In this document: positions 32,570 through 36,856 of the stretch, in pieces | How the letters are laid out: each line of letters starts with the position of its first letter | How positions within the stretch are numbered: position 1 is the stretch's first letter | From: an uncultured Kiritimatiellota bacterium | GTDB taxonomy: Bacteria; Verrucomicrobiota; Kiritimatiellia; RFP12; UBA1067 | Reading direction: 5' to 3' | Length of the DNA: 36,856 nt | Assembly: GCA_934643865.1 (NCBI GenBank) | Contig: CAKUCX010000031.1 | Coordinates: forward strand, 1-36,856 | Notes under the pieces: model-generated | The model's database searches: none | Told to the model about the DNA's origin: nothing | The model's input: the letters and a program-made list of their open reading frames with translations, nothing else | Made by a program: the position numbers and the translations under genes

Positions 32570-35202
32570 AGGAGTCAACGTGCATGAAGACGAGGGAAAC
32601 CATGGTGGCCGTGGCGCTCTGCGCCTTTGCGGGGGCGTCCGCGTTCGGCGCCATCGAGACGCTCACCGTGCCGCAGGGCGAGACGGCGGTGCGCGACACA
32701 ACGTACCGGTGGTACACGAACACGGCCCTGACGGTGAGCGGCACGCTCGACTTTTCCGTCGCCGGCCCCTACGTCCTCTGCGCCGTGACGGCGGACGGCA
32801 CGTATGACGCCGACGGGAAGAAGAAGCCGACCATGCAGCTGGCGCCGCATGCCGGCGACGAGGGCGTCCTGAACATCACGAACGGGACGGCGCTCGGCAC
32901 GCAGGTGGGCGTGACGTTCGGCTCCCACCTGACGGTCGGCGCGCAGGGCGGCGGCGCGCAGGCGCGGATCAACATCGGCGTCGACGGTCTGACGAAGGCG
33001 AGCAGCTATCGTCTCGACACGCTGCTTCTGGACGCGGGCGCGCAGACGGCGGCCGACGAATTCCGCCTCGTCACGATCGGCTACAAGGCGGCCCTCGAAC
33101 TGCTGAAGCTGCAGAACGACACCGCCAAGCCGCTCGTCGTCGCGTTCACGAACGACGTGGCGGACGCGCCCGCGTCGGACCCGGCGCTCCTGCGCCAGTT
33201 CTACACTTCAAGCCCATTCGTGCCCTCGAAGCAGGCCGGCGGGGACATCGTCCTGCGCGGCGAGCCCCGCTCGCCGATCCGTCTGGACTCCTGGGGTACG
33301 ACGCCCTGGAACTTCTTTGGAAACACCGCGTCAAAGGCGAATCTCGTGACGGAGGGGGCGTGTGACTTCATCGTCCAGTGCCCTGAGAAGGGCGTCACGC
33401 TCAACCTCACGAACGTCGTCTGGCGCCACGCGGGCGACACCGTTCTGAAACCGAAGTCCGACGGTGCGTCCTTCTGCGTACAGCACCCCCATGTCCTTCC
33501 GTGGGGCGCGCAGACGGGCGTCGTGAAGGTTCGGACGGATACGAAGGGCACGGCGGTCACGCTCAACCTCAACGGCCATGACCAGAAGGTGAACGGCCTC
33601 GTCGTCGAGGCGCCGTCGCGCATCGCGAACGTCGCGGACAACGGGGCTCCCGCGCAGCCGGCCACGCTGACCTTCGGCGCGGGGAACACGGACGGCGTGC
33701 TGGTCGGCGCGGTGGAGGACGGGACGATCTCCTGCGTGAAGGAGGGCGCGGGCGCGCTCACGCTCTCGAACGCGACGGTGCGCGCGCTGACGGTGACGAA
33801 CGGCGTGCTGAAGGTCTTCCCGGGGACGGTGAACCGCATCGGCACGCTTGTCCTCACGAACGCCGCGCTTGAGGTGGCCCTTGACGCGCAGCTGGAGGTC
33901 GAGACGTTCGTGCATGACGACGCGCTCGTCGACGCCGTCGCGATCCGCGCCAAGGCGACGAACGAGATGACGGTCGCCACGCGCGCACTCTACCCGTTCA
34001 CGAAGATCGAGAAGACGGGCGCGGCCTTCCACACGATGACGCTCCCGCCGCGCGCGAACGGCGCGGCGCTTCACGTGAAGGAGGGTGTCCTCCGCCTCGG
34101 CGGGTCCGCCTGTACGAATGCCTGGTGGCGGTTCATCGCGAAAAAGGCGTCGATTGAGAAACGGACGGACACGTGGAACGGCAAGACGCTCGTCTCGACG
34201 CTCTTCCTCGGCTCCCTCGGCCTCTTCACGCCGTCGGGGCTTCCAAGCCTCGGCGTGACGAACGCGCACGGGGCCGACAACCCTCCCGATGCCGCCGCGC
34301 TCGCGCCGGGATGGGCCGCCTCGCGCAACCGGTGGATCAACTGGAGTCCGGATCGGGGAAAGGCGTACTTCGGTATGGACCGCGACCCGGTTCTCACCGG
34401 CGGAAGCGCCTTCTCGCCCATTGCCTTTCTTCAGTGCTATGGCGACGACGGGACGAACCACTACGACGGAACGCGGGAGGAGGACCGGGTCGCGTATTGG
34501 TACGGGACGGTCATGTTCACGAACCGGGTCCTCAAGGCCGACGACGCGGTGACGTGGGAGACAATCTACTGGCGCGCACGCGACGCGGCGCGCCAGCCGG
34601 TCACGTGCTACGCCCTGCGGCGCGGCGTGAACATGACCGCAAAGGACTATCCTTGCCCGTCCGACTGGGAACTGCAGACGAGCCCGGACGGCGTCGTCTG
34701 GACGACGCTCGACGCGCGCGCCGGCGAGCGCGCGTGGGAGGAGGGCGACGCGGGCTCGACGAAGCTGAGCGCACAGTATTCCTTCACCTACAACAACCAC
34801 ATCCCGTACCTCTTCAGGGCGCGGCGCGCCGACTGGAAGTTCCTCGACTTCGGTGCGGTGCGCGTGGACGCGGGCGCGACGCTCGACGTGGAGGAGCTGG
34901 ACGAGGCGAACATCGCGTTCAACCGCCTCGCCGTCGATTGCGCGGGCGCGGGCACGATCACGACGTTCCGCCCGGCCGCGAACGGCCGCCTCGACGTGAC
35001 GACCGTCGCCGGGACGGGCCCGAAGGGCCTGCCGCGCCGGCTGACCCTCCCGTTGACGTTCGGCAGGCTCGTCGCCGCCGAGAACCTGGCGAGCTGGTCG
35101 GTCTACGTGGACGGCGAACGGTCGTTTGCGAGCGCCGTGGGCGTGGACGGGGGCCGCCTCGCCGTCACGACGGCAAACGGCACGGTGCTGATCCTGCGCT
35201 AG
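32566..35202 (+). CDS. Large secreted autotransporter-repeat protein
   Basis: Predicted exported beta-rich protein of 878 residues; function unknown. The ATG at 32566 overlaps the rhamnosidase stop and lies eight bases after AAGGAGG (32551-32557); ATG at 32584 is an alternative. A signal peptide ends near AFAGASAFGA. Repeats of the autotransporter-associated strand type are visible, such as SCVKEGAGALTLSNATVRAL and IEKTGAAFHT ... LHVKEGVLRLGG. A region at about 590-760 (WRFIAKK ... WYGTVMFTNRVLKADDAVTWE) looks like a separate globular domain. No outer-membrane barrel is evident. It ends in NGTVLILR, the shared tail. Coupling to GH78 suggests a surface role in glycan binding. Confidence 0.8.
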   Translation: MKESTCMKTRETMVAVALCAFAGASAFGAIETLTVPQGETAVRDTTYRWYTNTALTVSGTLDFSVAGPYVLCAVTADGTYDADGKKKPTMQLAPHAGDEGVLNITNGTALGTQVGVTFGSHLTVGAQGGGAQARINIGVDGLTKASSYRLDTLLLDAGAQTAADEFRLVTIGYKAALELLKLQNDTAKPLVVAFTNDVADAPASDPALLRQFYTSSPFVPSKQAGGDIVLRGEPRSPIRLDSWGTTPWNFFGNTASKANLVTEGACDFIVQCPEKGVTLNLTNVVWRHAGDTVLKPKSDGASFCVQHPHVLPWGAQTGVVKVRTDTKGTAVTLNLNGHDQKVNGLVVEAPSRIANVADNGAPAQPATLTFGAGNTDGVLVGAVEDGTISCVKEGAGALTLSNATVRALTVTNGVLKVFPGTVNRIGTLVLTNAALEVALDAQLEVETFVHDDALVDAVAIRAKATNEMTVATRALYPFTKIEKTGAAFHTMTLPPRANGAALHVKEGVLRLGGSACTNAWWRFIAKKASIEKRTDTWNGKTLVSTLFLGSLGLFTPSGLPSLGVTNAHGADNPPDAAALAPGWAASRNRWINWSPDRGKAYFGMDRDPVLTGGSAFSPIAFLQCYGDDGTNHYDGTREEDRVAYWYGTVMFTNRVLKADDAVTWETIYWRARDAARQPVTCYALRRGVNMTAKDYPCPSDWELQTSPDGVVWTTLDARAGERAWEEGDAGSTKLSAQYSFTYNNHIPYLFRARRADWKFLDFGAVRVDAGATLDVEELDEANIAFNRLAVDCAGAGTITTFRPAANGRLDVTTVAGTGPKGLPRRLTLPLTFGRLVAAENLASWSVYVDGERSFASAVGVDGGRLAVTTANGTVLILR
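35095..35199 (+). other. Shared C-terminal tail module, copy 3
   Basis: The last 35 residues run from WSVYVDG to GRLAVTTANGTVLILR at the stop codon. The WxVYxxG start and GT[IV]L[IV]LR end match the two proteins at the other end of the window, some 29 kb away. Confidence 0.6.
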
Positions 35203-35262
35203 GAGATCGAGATCCATTTGTGGAACGGAAAACGGAAAACGGCCTGAGAGGAGAATGCTGAA

Positions 35263-36432
35263 GTGAACAAACGCGATATCGTTGTCCTGACCTGTGTACT
35301 CGCGGCGGGGTCTGTCTGCGCGGGGCTCTACTGTCAGGGGCCGGACGCACGGCACGCCTGGGCGATCCACGACCGCAACCGCCCCAATCCCGTGAAGGTG
35401 GAGGCGCCCGAGGGACGGCCGCCGAGCGACGCGGTGGTGCTTTTCGACGGTACGCGGGCGAGCGCCGACCGGAACTGGTACACGGGGCGCGACGGGACGT
35501 GCCGCTGGGAGGTCGTGGAGGGGGCGCTTCGCTGTGCGCCGAAGACGGGGAACGCCGTCACCCGGCGCGTGTTTGCGGACTGCCAGCTCCATCTGGAGTG
35601 GAAGACGCCGAAGCCGGCGACGGGATGGGGACAGGGCCGCGGCAACTCCGGGGTCATCCTGTTCGGGGGCTACGAGATCCAGGTGCTCGACTCCTATCTG
35701 ACCGATCCCTCGAAGACGCCGAACCCGAACCCGAACTACGCGGACGGGCAGGCGGGGGCCGTCTACGCGCAGAATCCGCCGCTCGTGAACCCGGCGCGCC
35801 CGGAGGGCGCGTGGCAGAGCTACGACATCGTCTTCCACGCGCCGGTGTGGGACGGCGACACGCTCGTCACGGGGCCCACGGTGACGCTCTTCTTCAACGG
35901 CGTGCTCGTCCAGGACAACTGGGAGTTCGAGGGCAGCACCTACAACCTTGAGCGCAAGCCCGTGCAGAAGGGCGCCGCGCGGTATCCGATCCAGCTGCAG
36001 GACCACGGGACGCCCGTCGCGTACCGCAACATCTGGGTGCGCGAAATCCCGTCCGTCTACGCGAACACCGTGCAGGGCGGCCCCGGCGTGAAGGCGGCCG
36101 ACGTGCTTGCGCTGCGGGAGAAGACGGCCGCGCGGCTCTTCGCGCGCCTCGCGCCGGATGCGGCGGACGTGCCGGCGTTGGACGCCCTGCTGGAGATCCT
36201 CGCCTACTCGAAGGACGCGAAGTACGTGGCGCGCTACGACCGCGCGGCGGCGGCGTTCGTCGCGTCCACGGCGTCGTGGGACGACGCGGCGCTCCGGCGG
36301 CACGAGGGGCTGGTCCGCGCCTTCGAGAAGTCCTGCGGCCTGCTTGTGAAATACGGCACGCTGGCGGCGGATGATGCGTTCGTGCGCCGTGTGCGCGCGC
36401 TTGCGGCCCGCCTTTCGCACATGAAGGATTGA
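35263..36432 (+). CDS. Secreted DUF1080 / 3-keto-disaccharide hydrolase-like protein
   Basis: A 389-residue exported protein (MNKRDIVVLTCVLAAGSVCA) of the DUF1080/3-keto-glucoside hydrolase family, which has a LamG-like jelly roll. Signatures: VVLFDGT, WEVVEGALRCAP, LHLEWKTP, RGNSGVILFGGYEIQVLDSY and YPIQLQDHGTPVAYRNIWVREI. About 110 residues after the domain form a charged helical tail not typical of the family. The start is GTG at 35263, nine bases after GAGAGGAG; an upstream ATG gives only MLK and a stop. It lies 60 bases after the large repeat protein. It may act with the Gfo/Idh gene at 19227 on keto-sugars, which is inference. Confidence 0.85.
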   Translation: MNKRDIVVLTCVLAAGSVCAGLYCQGPDARHAWAIHDRNRPNPVKVEAPEGRPPSDAVVLFDGTRASADRNWYTGRDGTCRWEVVEGALRCAPKTGNAVTRRVFADCQLHLEWKTPKPATGWGQGRGNSGVILFGGYEIQVLDSYLTDPSKTPNPNPNYADGQAGAVYAQNPPLVNPARPEGAWQSYDIVFHAPVWDGDTLVTGPTVTLFFNGVLVQDNWEFEGSTYNLERKPVQKGAARYPIQLQDHGTPVAYRNIWVREIPSVYANTVQGGPGVKAADVLALREKTAARLFARLAPDAADVPALDALLEILAYSKDAKYVARYDRAAAAFVASTASWDDAALRRHEGLVRAFEKSCGLLVKYGTLAADDAFVRRVRALAARLSHMKD

Positions 36433-36462
36433 GCCCGGGCGCCTGTACCGTGGGGGGAATGT

Positions 36463-36581
36463 CTCACGCAGAGAACGCAGAGAACGCAGAGAGCGCGGAG
36501 GGGAGAGGGGTATTGGGGATGAGGTCTGACGAGACGATCCAATCCTTTCTTTCAACCCAACCTCTGCGTTCTCTGCGTGAG
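36463..36581. repeat. Palindromic element with 20-base perfect arms
   Basis: CTCACGCAGAGAACGCAGAG (36463-36482) is the exact inverse complement of 36562-36581. The arms are built of nine-base units (GCAGAGAAC). The element sits after the last gene and could fold as a long hairpin in RNA. Confidence 0.8.
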
Positions 36582-36856
36582 GAAAAGACCCACGCGGCGG
36601 GGCTGACAGGGGGAATGCCTCACGCAGAGAGCGCAGAGGGCGCAGAGGGGAGAGGGGTATTGGGGATGAGGGCTGTTGAGGTAGGCCGTCTCAACCATCT
36701 TTCGCAACCTCTGCGCTCTCTGCGTTCTCTGCGTGAGGAAAAGACCCACGCGGTGGGGCTGACAGGGGAGATGCCTCACGCAGAGAACGCAGAGGGCGCG
36801 GAGGGGAGAGGGGGGGGGGTGGGTGAGGTCTGACGAGACGATCCAATCCTTTCTTT
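36465..36856. repeat. 156-base tandem array, cut by window end
   Basis: CACGCAGAG starts recur at 36465, 36621 and 36777, exactly 156 bases apart. Units one and two share both ends and differ in a middle segment of about 35 bases; unit three is truncated by the window. The 32-base middle segment at 36521-36552 recurs exactly at 36825-36856. Both strands stay open because the nine-base units are in codon phase (Ala-Glu-Asn / Leu-Arg-Ser), but no gene is supported. Confidence 0.85.

Noticed and set aside
33331..36555. A 1074-codon open frame on the minus strand, and similar long antisense frames across the window
   Set aside because: GC-rich coding DNA leaves antisense frames open. The translation is Arg-rich with no domains, and the + strand genes have signal peptides and recognised motifs.
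36429..36833. Open frame reading HAENAENAESAEG repeats
   Set aside because: It is a translation of the nine-base repeat units; no ribosome site, domain or independent support.
36465..36856. CRISPR array
   Set aside because: Units are 156 bases, the arms are internally repetitive, the cores are not unique spacers, and no cas genes are present.

Overview
The window is GC-rich bacterial DNA with tight gene packing, many ATGA stop/start overlaps, and mostly + strand genes. The mix of large secreted LamG / autotransporter-repeat proteins, BspA-type leucine-rich repeats, a Tat-exported Gfo/Idh oxidoreductase, a DUF1080 protein and plant-glycan hydrolases suggests a polysaccharide-degrading member of the PVC superphylum, most likely Kiritimatiellota or a relative. 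That placement is inference; no rRNA is present.

Layout. (1) 59-6651: two large secreted proteins, one LamG-like and one leucine-rich repeat. (2) 6702-10850: rpe, then a SNF2 helicase and its SWIM zinc-finger partner, overlapping one another. (3) 11013-12839: a compact alanyl-tRNA synthetase lacking the usual C-terminal domain. (4) 12850-16599: an HD + alkaline-phosphatase-superfamily fusion, a STAS protein, a glycosyltransferase and a small YceK-like protein. (5) 16642-16718: tRNA-Arg(CCT) on the minus strand. (6) 16930-19222: tmk-holB-ricT, a widely conserved cluster. (7) 19227-22106: a Gfo/Idh oxidoreductase, a TIM-barrel isomerase and hisB, then rsgA convergent on the minus strand. (8) 23113-24154: about 1 kb without an intact gene. 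It holds 9-nt modular palindromic repeats, an 84-bp tandem duplication, a perfect 20-bp palindrome, a promoter and a frameshifted Tat-leader ORF. (9) 24155-36432: a glycan-use locus with a GH106-like protein, a MATE transporter, a GH127-family protein, a GH78 rhamnosidase, a large autotransporter-repeat protein and a DUF1080 protein. (10) 36433-36856: a 156-bp tandem array with palindromic arms, cut by the window end.

How it works together. Region 9 reads as an export-and-degrade locus for rhamnose- and arabinose-containing plant glycan such as pectin side chains. Most of its enzymes have signal peptides. The large repeat protein starts inside the stop codon of the rhamnosidase gene, so surface display and glycan cleavage are probably linked. 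The Gfo/Idh and TIM-barrel genes and the DUF1080 gene fit 3-keto-sugar or sugar oxidation chemistry.

Most notable observations. Three otherwise unlike giant secreted proteins end at their very last residue in the same tail, W-x-[LV]-[RY]-x2-G ... G-T-[IV]-L-[IV]-L-R, a candidate undescribed sorting or anchoring signal. Five promoters share an extended -10 of the form TGG-TA(T/C)(A/C)(A/C)T, and two of these lie so close to the start codon that their mRNAs should be leaderless. All homology calls were made by eye from motifs; no database search was run.
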